A DNA stretch of 64,000 nucleotides from an uncultured Opitutia bacterium (GTDB taxonomy: Bacteria; Verrucomicrobiota; Verrucomicrobiia; Opitutales; UBA953), in assembly GCA_903840355.1 (NCBI GenBank), contig CAIMFJ010000008.1, positions 1 to 64,000 on the forward strand, given 5' to 3'. Below the pieces are notes generated by a model. That model was not told the origin of the DNA and ran no database searches. It saw only the letters and a program-made list of their open reading frames with translations. This document shows, piece after piece, positions 1 through 8,232 of the stretch (positions are counted from its first letter, which is position 1; the number at the start of each line of letters is the position of its first letter). The position numbers were made by a program, and so were the translations under genes.

Positions 1-55
1 CGTGCTCGCGGATGGCCCGGATCCGGGCCTCCTTCGTGTGGCGCTTCTTACTCAT
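1..55 (-). CDS. Partial ORF, possible transposase N-terminus (edge of window)
   Basis: Only 18 codons are visible before the window ends. They start at an ATG at 55 and read MSKKRHTKEARIRAIREH. The basic start followed by a TKE..I..IREH pattern resembles the helix-turn-helix start of IS3-type OrfA transposases, but the match is short and from memory. The ATG follows a G/C-rich hairpin (73-99) and a stretch that could be the end of an insertion sequence. No inverted-repeat partner is visible. It could equally be an ordinary small basic protein. Confidence 0.3.
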   Translation of the reverse strand, partial: MSKKRHTKEARIRAIREH

Positions 56-72
56 GTCCTGTGGTATGGTCT

Positions 73-99
73 GGGGGTTGGGGTGGGTTGGCAACCCCC
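73..99. repeat. G-rich hairpin with closely spaced G-runs
   Basis: GGGGGTTG at 73-80 pairs perfectly with CAACCCCC at 92-99 around an 11-base G-rich loop. The 5' arm plus loop carries three G-runs of three or more and a GG, so the plus strand could also form a G-quadruplex. On the minus strand it lies just upstream of the edge ORF at 55. Confidence 0.5.
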
Positions 100-326
100 G
101 CTCTATCATTTCAACTGGCACATCTCGGCGTGACCTGCCCATTACCCTATGGCCCTAGTGATCGATTGCTGCTGCAGTATAAAGCCATGCATTACCAGAG
201 ATGGGAATCTTATCTTGGGCCTCGGCCTTACATTACAGCGTAAAGGCGGAGACAGCGGGCGCCCTTCAGCAAACGACCTCCAATTCAAGATTAACCCACG
301 GGCTATCGTTAAAGCCCTAGCTAAAG

Positions 327-343
327 GCTAAACTAAGTTTAGC
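327..343. repeat. Perfect 7-bp hairpin downstream of tRNA-Asn
   Basis: GCTAAAC and GTTTAGC flank a three-base loop. It lies about 50 bases downstream of the tRNA-Asn 3' end (minus strand). It lacks a clear U-tract, so a terminator role is only possible. Confidence 0.3.
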
Positions 344-391
344 TCCGTAATTAAAATAATTGCAGCCACGAAACCTAAATTAAGCCCTTTC

Positions 392-466
<75 letters not shown>

Positions 467-626
467 GTGCGAAAGGATGTTCATCAACGCCAACGAAGGG
501 GTTGGCTGTCAAACAAAAGTCGCTCCGAAGTTACAAAATGAAGCAGGCCAAGACACGGGGGCTAAGCTGGGTTTGTCACGGTTTCGGCGTTTTTCCTAAA
601 GTTTTTTCAAATCTCTGGACTCCGGG

Positions 627-1622
627 GTGCAGGCGGTATTCCCTTGTGGCATGCGCTGGTCTCGACTTCCTGAAACTCCTAACGCCCCCGGCGTGGGTGG
701 TGCCTTTCTGGGCACGTCCGGCGATTTACTTTTACTCGCAGGGGGCGCCAACTTCCCCACGAAGCCCGCTTGGGAAGGCGGCGCGAAAGCGTGGCACGGC
801 GAGGTGTATAGTCTGACTTCCCTGCGCTCGAAAAAATGGGCGAGCTTGGGCAAGCTGCCTCGTCCCTTGGCCTACGGAGTAGGGATCTCGATCCGCCAAG
901 GGTTGCTGACCATCGGTGGGGCCGACGCCCATCGTCACTACGCAGATTGTTACACGTTGTCGGTTGAAGAGGGCGAATTGAAGGTACGCCCCTTCCCCTT
1001 CCTGCCTCGTCCCCTAGCCTACGCAGCGGGTGCCTTGGTGGGGAGCAAAGTGATTGTGGCGGGCGGCACGGAACGTCCCGATGCCACGGTGGCTTCTTCC
1101 ACGGCCTACGCGATCGACTTGGCTAACCTGAACGCGGGTTGGAAAGAATTACCGCTGTGGCCTGGCTCGGGTCGGATGCTCGCCCAAGCGGCTGGCACAA
1201 AGGATACGTTTTATTTGTTCGGGGGCATTTCCTTGTCGCCTAGCAGCAAAGGCGCCGAACGCGAAGTGCTCAAGGACTGCCACGCGTTCACGCTGGGCAA
1301 GGAGTGGCGCCGTCTGGCCGACCTGCCCTCGCCCTGCGCCGCAGCACCGTCGCCATGCCCGATGTTCGACGACGAGATTTTATTAATCAGCGGCGATGAT
1401 GGTCAATTGGCCGGCAAAGTAGAGGCTTCGAAACATCCGGGGTTCTCGCACAAGGTCTTGGCTTACCATCGCACGCAAAACACGTGGTCCGACAAGGGGC
1501 TGGGTTCGAGTGGACTGCTGACGACGGGTTGCGCGAAGTGGCAAGAGGGCTTTGCCATCGTGAACGGCGAAACGCGTCCGTGCGCCCGCTCGCCCGAGGG
1601 CTGGCTTTTGCGTCCCGAATAA
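627..1622 (+). CDS. Kelch-repeat N-acetylneuraminate mutarotase/epimerase-like protein (cytoplasmic form)
   Basis: This beta-propeller protein belongs to the kelch family that includes NanM, which interconverts Neu5Ac anomers. Repeated kelch signatures (LLLLAGGANFP, KVIVAGGT, TFYLFGGIS) are spread across 331 residues, about the family length. The start is uncertain: GTG at 627 gives the longest form, but ATG at 651 (MRWSRLPETP) is equally likely, and neither has a clear ribosome-binding site. No signal peptide is visible in either form, unlike the paralogue that follows. It is the first gene of a six-gene plus-strand unit with sialidase, lyase and transporter, which supports a role in sialic acid use. 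Whether it is a catalytic mutarotase cannot be told from sequence alone. Confidence 0.8.
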   Translation: MQAVFPCGMRWSRLPETPNAPGVGGAFLGTSGDLLLLAGGANFPTKPAWEGGAKAWHGEVYSLTSLRSKKWASLGKLPRPLAYGVGISIRQGLLTIGGADAHRHYADCYTLSVEEGELKVRPFPFLPRPLAYAAGALVGSKVIVAGGTERPDATVASSTAYAIDLANLNAGWKELPLWPGSGRMLAQAAGTKDTFYLFGGISLSPSSKGAEREVLKDCHAFTLGKEWRRLADLPSPCAAAPSPCPMFDDEILLISGDDGQLAGKVEASKHPGFSHKVLAYHRTQNTWSDKGLGSSGLLTTGCAKWQEGFAIVNGETRPCARSPEGWLLRPE

Positions 1623-1673
1623 GGTTTGAGGCTGGCTCAGCCTCCGGCAGGGCTTAAGGTCAGGGCTACCACC

Positions 1674-2720
1674 ATGACCCCTGCATGGACTTTTCCGCTG
1701 CTGGTCCTGAGCGCAGCCCTCAACGCCGCTCCAACGGACTACCCGCCCCTGCCCGATGCCAAGGGGCGCGCTGGCATGATGGCGGCGGTAATTCGCGATG
1801 CCCGCGGTCAAGACTGCGTGCTGGCCGCAGGGGGGGCCAATTTTCCCGACAAGATGCCGTGGGAAGGGGGCACGAAAGTTTTTTACCGGGAGATTTTTCT
1901 TTTAGAAAAAAAGGGTGCGTGGACGTGGCGTAAGGTCGGCGATCTGCCCGAGCCGACGGCCTACGCAGCCTTCTGCGCGAGTCCGGACCAGAAGGGTCTC
2001 ATCCTCGCCGGCGGGGCGAATGGCGAACATCACCTAACTCAGGTCTTGCTGATCGATGCTAATGGGGCGGTGTCGAATTTCTCCCCACCACTCACGACGC
2101 CGCGCGCTTACGCTGGCTTCACCACCATCCAAGGGAGTTTTGCCATGGTGGGGGGCAGCGATAAAGCCGATGCCACCCAAGCACTCGATACGATGACGAT
2201 GTTAGTGCTGCAAAATCCCGATGCGGGCTGGAAGACGAATGAAGCAGATCCGGATCAGGCGCGTATCTTAGCATTCATGGGTTCCAGCGACGGCGTGTTA
2301 GTCTGGGGCGGGGGTTGTCGGTTGTTCGCCCAAGCAGGCCAACCTAAACGCGATTATTTAGAAGACTTGCAACATGTGACCCGCCAAGGGCAAGGGGTGT
2401 CGTTCCATGGATTGGGCGATAAACTTGCGGCGTCCGCTGGACCAGCCGTCGCCGTGAACGGCGGCTTTTGTTTGGTGGGAGGCGACACGGGCAGTCACTA
2501 CGGCCAACCGCCCGCCACGCATCCAGGACATTCACAACAAATCCTCTTCATCGATGGGGATACGTTTGCGACCAAGGTAATCGGGACTTGGCCCACGCCC
2601 CTCGCGACCGCCCCACTGCTGCGCTTGGGGAATGACCTGCTGACCATCAGCGGCGAAACTAAACCGGGCGTGCGCACGCCCGCCACGAGTCACTGGACCT
2701 TACCCGAGAATTATCGATGA
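1674..2720 (+). CDS. Exported kelch-repeat N-acetylneuraminate mutarotase/epimerase-like protein
   Basis: This is a second kelch propeller of 348 residues, sharing the GGANFPDKMPWEGG block with the gene before it. That block is a hallmark of the cyclically permuted mutarotase group. ATG at 1674 is chosen because it is followed by a signal peptide (MTPAWTFPLLVLSAALNAA). An upstream in-frame TTG at 1626 would bury that signal. The last codon overlaps the start of the transporter gene (ATGA at 2717-2720), indicating translational coupling. With a cytoplasmic and an exported copy in tandem, the cell may handle released sialic acid on both sides of the membrane. That division is inferred from the signal peptides only. 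Confidence 0.8.
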   Translation: MTPAWTFPLLVLSAALNAAPTDYPPLPDAKGRAGMMAAVIRDARGQDCVLAAGGANFPDKMPWEGGTKVFYREIFLLEKKGAWTWRKVGDLPEPTAYAAFCASPDQKGLILAGGANGEHHLTQVLLIDANGAVSNFSPPLTTPRAYAGFTTIQGSFAMVGGSDKADATQALDTMTMLVLQNPDAGWKTNEADPDQARILAFMGSSDGVLVWGGGCRLFAQAGQPKRDYLEDLQHVTRQGQGVSFHGLGDKLAASAGPAVAVNGGFCLVGGDTGSHYGQPPATHPGHSQQILFIDGDTFATKVIGTWPTPLATAPLLRLGNDLLTISGETKPGVRTPATSHWTLPENYR

Positions 2721-3955
2721 ACTCGCGTTCGCCCTACCTCTCGACGGCTTGGCTCATGGTCGTGCTGCTCGTGCCCGTGGCCCTGCTGAATTACTTAGAT
2801 CGGCAAATGCTGGCGGCGATGAAGAGCTCGATGATGGCGGACCTGACCACGATCCGTCCAGCCAGCGCCGAAGAGGCGACGTGGGGGTTGATCTTAGGAA
2901 CTTTTAAATGGGTCTACGCCATCTTCAGCCCGCTAGGGGGTTATTTCTCGGATCGTTCGAGTCGGAAAAAAATCATCGTGGTGAGCTTGCTGGTGTGGTC
3001 GGCGGTGACGTGGTACACGGGCCAGGTCCATAACTACTCAGAACTGCTCCTCACGCGCGGGCTGATGGGAATTAGCGAAGCATTTTACATTCCGGCAGCG
3101 TTGGCGTTGTTAACCGATTGGCATGAAGACACGACGCGCTCGCGGGCAACCGGCTGCCACCAAATGGGGATTTACTTGGGCGTGATCCTCGGTGGGTTTG
3201 CAGGCTATGCCGCCGAGACGCCGAGTTTAGGTTGGCGCGGGGCTTTTACGTGGTGCGGCTTAGTGGGCCTGCTCTACGCGGTGCCACTGATGTACTTCCT
3301 ACAAGACCCGCCGGCGTCGCAAACGTCGACGCCGCGTCCCGGCCTCGGCGCCACGGTCCGCGCCCTGCGGCAAAATCGGAATTTCTTATTATTAGTTTTA
3401 TACTTCACCCTGCCCGCCCTGGCCGGCTGGATTATTAAAGACTGGATGCCGGAAATCCTGCGCACGCAGTTTAAACTGGCGCAGGGACCAGCGGGGATGT
3501 CGGCCGTGCTGTATGTGCAAATCGCTTCCATCGCCGGTGTAATCTTAGGCGGCTGGTGGGCGGATCGTTGGATGCGAACGCAAGTGCGCGGACGCATTTT
3601 CGTGAGCGCGTGCGGGATGACCCTCTTCTTGCCCGCGTTGTTTGGCATCGGACACGCCACGACGCTCGCCACGGCCATTGGGTTTCTGATTTTATTCGGC
3701 CTGGGTTGGGGTTGTTTCGACTGCAATAATATGCCCATTCTCAGTCAATTAGTAGAACCGCATTACCGTGCGACCGCTTATGGACTGATGAATTTGCTGA
3801 GTATTAGTTGCGGTGGCTTGGCGGATTGGGGCTTTGGGGCGTTGCGCGATGCCGCGGTGCCGCTGAACTTGATTTTTGGAATTTTCGCTGGCGTTGCTTT
3901 GTTATCGATTGGGGTGGTCTTAGCAATTAAACCCAAGCCGACGCCTCCCGCTTAA
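2717..3955 (+). CDS. MFS transporter, probable sialic acid importer
   Basis: This 412-residue major facilitator protein has about twelve hydrophobic segments. The N-terminal NYLDRQML motif is typical of the anion:cation symporter branch, which includes hexuronate and sialate carriers. The basic loop GGYFSDRSSRKK matches MFS motif A. It overlaps the upstream kelch gene by four bases and is followed after one base by the lyase gene, so it sits in the middle of the sialic acid operon. Substrate is inferred from context: uptake of Neu5Ac (or its anhydro or lactone form). No other importer for sialate is seen in the window. Confidence 0.8.
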   Translation: MNSRSPYLSTAWLMVVLLVPVALLNYLDRQMLAAMKSSMMADLTTIRPASAEEATWGLILGTFKWVYAIFSPLGGYFSDRSSRKKIIVVSLLVWSAVTWYTGQVHNYSELLLTRGLMGISEAFYIPAALALLTDWHEDTTRSRATGCHQMGIYLGVILGGFAGYAAETPSLGWRGAFTWCGLVGLLYAVPLMYFLQDPPASQTSTPRPGLGATVRALRQNRNFLLLVLYFTLPALAGWIIKDWMPEILRTQFKLAQGPAGMSAVLYVQIASIAGVILGGWWADRWMRTQVRGRIFVSACGMTLFLPALFGIGHATTLATAIGFLILFGLGWGCFDCNNMPILSQLVEPHYRATAYGLMNLLSISCGGLADWGFGALRDAAVPLNLIFGIFAGVALLSIGVVLAIKPKPTPPA

Positions 3956-3956
3956 C

Positions 3957-4871
3957 ATGACGCCTTTTAAATTCCACGGGCTCTGCCCCGCCACCCACAC
4001 CCCGTTTAACGCGGCCGGGGACTTGGAGTTAACGGTGGTGGAAAAACAAGCGAAGCACCTGCAAGCACGTAAAATCGATAAGGTGTTTGTGTGTGGCACG
4101 ACGGGTGAGAGCGCCTCACTGCAAGCCAACGAACGCGCGGCCTTAGTCGAACGCTGGGCATCCGTAGGCCCTGCATGGGGCATTCAAGTGGTCGCTCACG
4201 TGGGGACGAATAGTTTGGCCGACGCCAAGAGTTTAGCCGCTCTCGCCCAAACGCATCGACTCGCAGCGGTGTCGATGATCGCACCGACTTACTTTAAGCC
4301 GAAGAGCGTGGCAGAATTAGTGGACTGCTGCGCCGAAGTGGCCTCGGGAGCCCCGGCGTTGCCATTCTATTACTACGATATTCCTCCCCTGACGGGTTTG
4401 CATTTTGCGTGTGATGAGTTCCTGCAATTAGCCGCGAAAAAAATCCCCAACCTCGCCGGGGTAAAATATTCCAATCCCGACCTGGGCACGTACTTGCTTT
4501 GTAAACGTCTGGAGAACGGGCGCTTTGATTTACCTTGGGGCATCGACGAGTATTACTTGGCGGCCTTGGCCATGGGGGCTCAAGGGGGCGTGGGGAGCAC
4601 CTACAACTTTGTGCCAGGCCCGTTGCAACGGATGATCGCAGCCTACGCAAAACACGACCACGCCACGGCTCAACTGGAACAGGCCCGCTTGATGCAAGTG
4701 ATCCGCATCGTGGCCCAACGCGGCTACCTCGGCGCCGCTAAAGCCTTGATGACGCACCTCGGCGTGCCCGTGGGTCCGGCTCGCTTGCCCAATACTAACC
4801 CCAGCCCCGAGAAGTTTCACAGCATGATCAGCGAACTCGAAGCTATCGGCTTTTTCCAATGGAAAGACTAA
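3957..4871 (+). CDS. nanA: N-acetylneuraminate lyase (animal NPL-like)
   Basis: It cleaves Neu5Ac to N-acetylmannosamine and pyruvate through a Schiff base. The 304-residue protein is a class I aldolase of the DHDPS/NAL superfamily. It has the GTTGES carboxylate-binding loop (47-52), the proton-shuttle Tyr in YYYDIPPLTG (Tyr140) and the Schiff-base Lys in GVKYS (Lys170). The blocks YYYDIPPLTG, GVKYSNPDL and MGAQGGVGSTYNF look closer to vertebrate NPL than to E. coli NanA, where the corresponding blocks differ. That comparison is from memory. Position between the transporter and the sialidase supports NAL over dihydrodipicolinate synthase. The end overlaps the sialidase start by 13 bases. Confidence 0.88.
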   Translation: MTPFKFHGLCPATHTPFNAAGDLELTVVEKQAKHLQARKIDKVFVCGTTGESASLQANERAALVERWASVGPAWGIQVVAHVGTNSLADAKSLAALAQTHRLAAVSMIAPTYFKPKSVAELVDCCAEVASGAPALPFYYYDIPPLTGLHFACDEFLQLAAKKIPNLAGVKYSNPDLGTYLLCKRLENGRFDLPWGIDEYYLAALAMGAQGGVGSTYNFVPGPLQRMIAAYAKHDHATAQLEQARLMQVIRIVAQRGYLGAAKALMTHLGVPVGPARLPNTNPSPEKFHSMISELEAIGFFQWKD

Positions 4872-5962
4872 CCGCCTTCCTCCTCGTCGTCCTGACTAGT
4901 GGCCTCAGCCCCTACGCTAGGGCCGCCGATGGCACCGACGTGGTGGTCTTCGAAGGGAAGAAAAATATGACGATGTCGGCCGTGCGCATCCCAGCGCTAC
5001 TGCGCACGAAACAAGACACGCTCGTCGCCGTGGCCGAAGGACGCAACAGCGGTCGCGATCAATCGGGCAACGTGATAATGGGGTCGGTCTCGCACGATGA
5101 GGGGAAATCGTGGTCGAAGCCGGAATTGATTTACGCCCAAGGCGAAGATAGCTGCAACAATCCCTGCGTAGTCCAAGACGCGAAGACGGGGACGATTTAC
5201 CTTTTCTTCCAAACTTTCCCCGCCGGTAAAAGTGAGTTCGGTGGCCTGCCCGCAGGTCCCACCGCCACTGGCGGAAATCGGACGCTCTATGTGGCGTCGC
5301 AAGACGACGGTAAAACCTGGTCGAAGTCCGTCGATGTGACGATGGCTTTAAAACCGGAAGATGCGGTGACGACCGCTTCGGGTCCTGGCATCGGGATCCA
5401 AATCAAACAAGGTGCCCATGCGGGTCGCTTGGTGATTCCGTTCAACTCCCAAGACGCGAAACATAATTTTACTAATTGGGTGGCGTTTAGCGATGACCAT
5501 GGGACGACGTGGAAACGCGGCGCGAAAGTGCCACAGAAAGATTTGCAGTTAAACGAGGTGCAGGTGGCCGAAATTGCGAACGGCGAACTCTACCTGAACT
5601 CGCGCCGCTGGAAGGGCACCAACTTCCGCAAAGTTTCTTACTCGAAAGACGGCGGCGAAACGTGGTCTCCAGCCGCCGATGACGATCACTTGCCCGAGCC
5701 AACCTGCCAAGGGAGTCTGCTGCGCTGGAGCCCGAAGGTGCTCCTCTTCTTGAACCCCGTCGGCAAAGGCCGCGCCAATGGTACGTTGCGCGCTTCGACC
5801 GATGACGGCAAAACGTGGTCAGCCGAACGCTTAGTCTTCCCCGGGCCCTTTGCTTACAGTTGCATGGCTCCGCTCAAAGACGGCCGCGTGGGCGTGCTCT
5901 ACGAACCCAACGGTGCCTCGGTACTGCGCTTCCGAGCGGTCGATTTACCGGAGGTAAAATAA
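4859..5962 (+). CDS. Secreted sialidase (exo-alpha-sialidase, BNR repeats)
   Basis: It releases terminal sialic acid from glycoconjugates outside the cytoplasm. The 367-residue six-bladed propeller starts with a signal peptide (about 1-22). The sialidase Arg-Ile-Pro motif is at 43-45. Five Asp-boxes follow: SHDEGKSW (about 78), SQDDGKTW (about 147), SDDHGTTW (about 211), SKDGGETW (about 262) and STDDGKTW (about 313). The late FAYSCM segment fits the catalytic Tyr region. The ATG lies inside the end of the lyase gene, so translation is probably coupled. The esterase starts one base after its stop. Confidence 0.9.
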   Translation: MERLTAFLLVVLTSGLSPYARAADGTDVVVFEGKKNMTMSAVRIPALLRTKQDTLVAVAEGRNSGRDQSGNVIMGSVSHDEGKSWSKPELIYAQGEDSCNNPCVVQDAKTGTIYLFFQTFPAGKSEFGGLPAGPTATGGNRTLYVASQDDGKTWSKSVDVTMALKPEDAVTTASGPGIGIQIKQGAHAGRLVIPFNSQDAKHNFTNWVAFSDDHGTTWKRGAKVPQKDLQLNEVQVAEIANGELYLNSRRWKGTNFRKVSYSKDGGETWSPAADDDHLPEPTCQGSLLRWSPKVLLFLNPVGKGRANGTLRASTDDGKTWSAERLVFPGPFAYSCMAPLKDGRVGVLYEPNGASVLRFRAVDLPEVK

Positions 5963-5963
5963 C

Positions 5964-7472
5964 ATGCTCCGACTAGCGACCTGCCTCTGTTTCCTCGCTA
6001 GTCTCAGTCAAGCCGTCGAGTTCGACCCGTGGTTCGAAGACCACATGGTCTTACAACGCGACCGCCCAATCATCCTCTTCGGAACCAGCCGACCCAGCAC
6101 GGTCGTGCAAGTGCGCTTAGGGCAAGTAGCCACGAGCGCCAAAAGTTCTTCCGAAGGCGTGTGGCAGGCCCGGTTGCCCGCTCAGCCGTATTCGCTGCAA
6201 CCGCTCGAACTCGCCGTGCGCGACGACCAAGAGGAGCAAGTATTGCACGATGTCTTAATCGGAGATGTGTGGCTCGCAACCGGACAATCCAACATGGAGT
6301 TTCCGTTGGCGCGCGACCAAGCTGCCAAAACCGAAATCCCCCAAGCGAACTTGCCGTTACTTCGCCTGCGGAACCATCGCTTTGCCGGACAATACCACGG
6401 CGCCTCGGCTCTGGATCAAGAAACCGTCGACCATCTAAACGCCCAAGAGTTCTTTAGCGGCCACTGGGAGACTTGCACGCCCAGCAGCGTTCCGGAAATG
6501 TCTGCAGTGGGTTATTACTTTGCCCGACGCATCGTCAAAGCCACCGGTGTGCCCATTGGGCTAGTGAACTTCTCGATCGGCGGTGCCCCGATTGAGGCAT
6601 TCATCTCGCAAAGCGCCCTACAACACAGCCCCGACTTTGATAAAAAAGTCCGCGGCAACTGGTTAGATAACCCTGCGATTGAAGACAGCTTTGTGCGCCT
6701 GCGGGCTCGTCAACACTTGGGCACGAATGCTGCACCCCACGACGATTTTGGCCCCAACCACGGCTACAAACCTGGATTTGCGTGGTTGGCCGGACCCGCG
6801 AAGATCACCCGGTGCCCCATTGCGGGCGTGATTTGGTATCAAGGCGAAAGCAACGCCATCCGCCAAGTCGACGTACAAGAATACGCCGGTCTGATGAAAT
6901 TGCTGATGAGCGACTGGCGTGAGCAATGGCACTTGCCCGAACTGCCGTTTCTCTGGTGTCAGCTACCGAGCATCGATGAACCTGTGCGTCAGTTCTGGCC
7001 CGAATTCCGCGAGGTCCAACGCAAACTCTTAACTCAAGCCGATACTGGGATGGCCGTGACGCTCGACTTGGGCACGCCCCACGATGTCCACCCACGCCAA
7101 AAACTGGAAGTCGGCGAGCGGCTCGCACGGTGGGCTTTATATTATCAATATGGCCAACATGACCACCTCGCTTCCGGTCCCCTGCCCTTAGGCGTCACCG
7201 CCACGGCGGGAGAAGTGCAAGTGAGCTTCCGCTACGCGTCGGGGCTACACTTGAAACCGGAGTTAAAACCTTTGATTGAAGTCGCCGACGGCAACCTGCA
7301 CTTCGTGCCCTGCACCGCCACGGTACAAGAACAGCGGCTGGTGATTAAACTTCCCAAGAATTTTGGGACGCCCACGAGGGTTCGCTACGCGTGGGCGATG
7401 AATGCACCCGCGGCTTTGGTGAATCAGGACAACCTCCCGGCCTCGCCTTTTGAATTAACGATTACCCCTTAA
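5964..7472 (+). CDS. Sialate O-acetylesterase (SASA family)
   Basis: It probably removes O-acetyl groups from sialic acids so that the sialidase and lyase can act. The 502-residue protein has a signal peptide (LRLATCLCFLASLSQA), an N-terminal beta-rich region, the SGNH-type nucleophile motif GQSNMEF (Ser109) and the C-terminal DVHP catalytic Asp-His pair. Length fits the family. It is the last gene of the plus-strand sialic acid unit. Its stop overlaps by 11 bases the end of the convergent zinc-ribbon gene, with no terminator between them. Confidence 0.88.
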   Translation: MLRLATCLCFLASLSQAVEFDPWFEDHMVLQRDRPIILFGTSRPSTVVQVRLGQVATSAKSSSEGVWQARLPAQPYSLQPLELAVRDDQEEQVLHDVLIGDVWLATGQSNMEFPLARDQAAKTEIPQANLPLLRLRNHRFAGQYHGASALDQETVDHLNAQEFFSGHWETCTPSSVPEMSAVGYYFARRIVKATGVPIGLVNFSIGGAPIEAFISQSALQHSPDFDKKVRGNWLDNPAIEDSFVRLRARQHLGTNAAPHDDFGPNHGYKPGFAWLAGPAKITRCPIAGVIWYQGESNAIRQVDVQEYAGLMKLLMSDWREQWHLPELPFLWCQLPSIDEPVRQFWPEFREVQRKLLTQADTGMAVTLDLGTPHDVHPRQKLEVGERLARWALYYQYGQHDHLASGPLPLGVTATAGEVQVSFRYASGLHLKPELKPLIEVADGNLHFVPCTATVQEQRLVIKLPKNFGTPTRVRYAWAMNAPAALVNQDNLPASPFELTITP

Positions 7473-8232
7473 CCGCAGGGTCTTCCTTCGTCACGGGATC
7501 GCCATAATAATCATGAATGGCGGCCGCGAGGAAACGCTTCACGTCTTCGCGAATAAAATTCCCGAAATTAATTTCCTGCTGCTGTGAACTGACAACAATG
7601 GCTTTGAGGGGCGTGCTATTCGAACTCGCTCCGCGATATTCTAAACGAACACGAACGTCGTCTCCTGTGGCCAATTTCCACGTCCAACCCACTCCCGGAA
7701 AACAACGCCAGCGCACGGAAAGCTGATTCGCTTCGAGCAAGAGACGGTAATGTCCCCATGCTAAACTAAACCCGACCAAGAAAAACGGGATGTAGAACAG
7801 CGCCATGAACAGGTAATGAAACACCGAGGCGTGGTCGATTAGTTGGTGATTCATGCGGACCTGGCCCCGCGATAAGCCGTAGAACATGAAGAAGCAATGG
7901 ACGGTCGTGAAGATCAGCCAGAACCAGCCAAAGAACGTGGTGACACGCGTGCGGTAAACGATGGTTTGTCCGATGACTTCCCGGCTTACTCGCGCATGGC
8001 CCGCGGCGACGACTTCCGACGGCAACGTGGGCTCATCGGGAGTCTGCGGCTTGGCTACGCCCACCAAGCGACTAAACATCACATGGGTGAACGGAGCGGG
8101 CTCGGTCTTAGGCGACGGTGGAATCTCGGTGTTCTTCTGACCGCAAGCGGGGCATTGCACAAAGCCTGCAGGCGAAAGGGTTGCCTGCGCTGGCAACGGA
8201 CGCCCACACTGCGTGCAATAGGCCAAACTCAT
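7462..8232 (-). CDS. Zinc-ribbon membrane protein of unknown function
   Basis: I do not recognise a characterised family. The 256-residue protein opens with a zinc ribbon (Cys6, Cys9, Cys27, Cys30), followed by a Pro-rich linker, then two transmembrane helices (about 97-120 and 136-160) and a C-terminal domain of about 90 residues. The ATG at 8232 overlaps the stop of the upstream 2-epimerase gene (ATGA), so the two are translationally coupled. A longer in-frame reading to 8298 would run into the epimerase and is less likely. Coupling to a sialic acid enzyme is suggestive, but nothing in the sequence shows a catalytic role. Confidence 0.7.
   Translation of the reverse strand: MSLAYCTQCGRPLPAQATLSPAGFVQCPACGQKNTEIPPSPKTEPAPFTHVMFSRLVGVAKPQTPDEPTLPSEVVAAGHARVSREVIGQTIVYRTRVTTFFGWFWLIFTTVHCFFMFYGLSRGQVRMNHQLIDHASVFHYLFMALFYIPFFLVGFSLAWGHYRLLLEANQLSVRWRCFPGVGWTWKLATGDDVRVRLEYRGASSNSTPLKAIVVSSQQQEINFGNFIREDVKRFLAAAIHDYYGDPVTKEDPAVKG

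Larger units (their letters stand above)
56..391. other. Gene-free stretch left of tRNA-Asn
   Basis: No convincing coding region lies here. Short open frames at 61-243 and 149-331 have no recognisable motif and no matching start context. The stretch holds one G-rich hairpin (73-99) and one small AT-rich hairpin (327-343). The right half is AT-rich for this window. If the ORF at 1-55 is a transposase, part of this may be the terminal region of an insertion sequence. Confidence 0.4.

Noticed and set aside
502-816. Open frame before the sialic acid operon
   Set aside because: It overlaps the kelch gene in another frame, has no domain-like pattern and begins inside non-coding DNA; judged to be chance.
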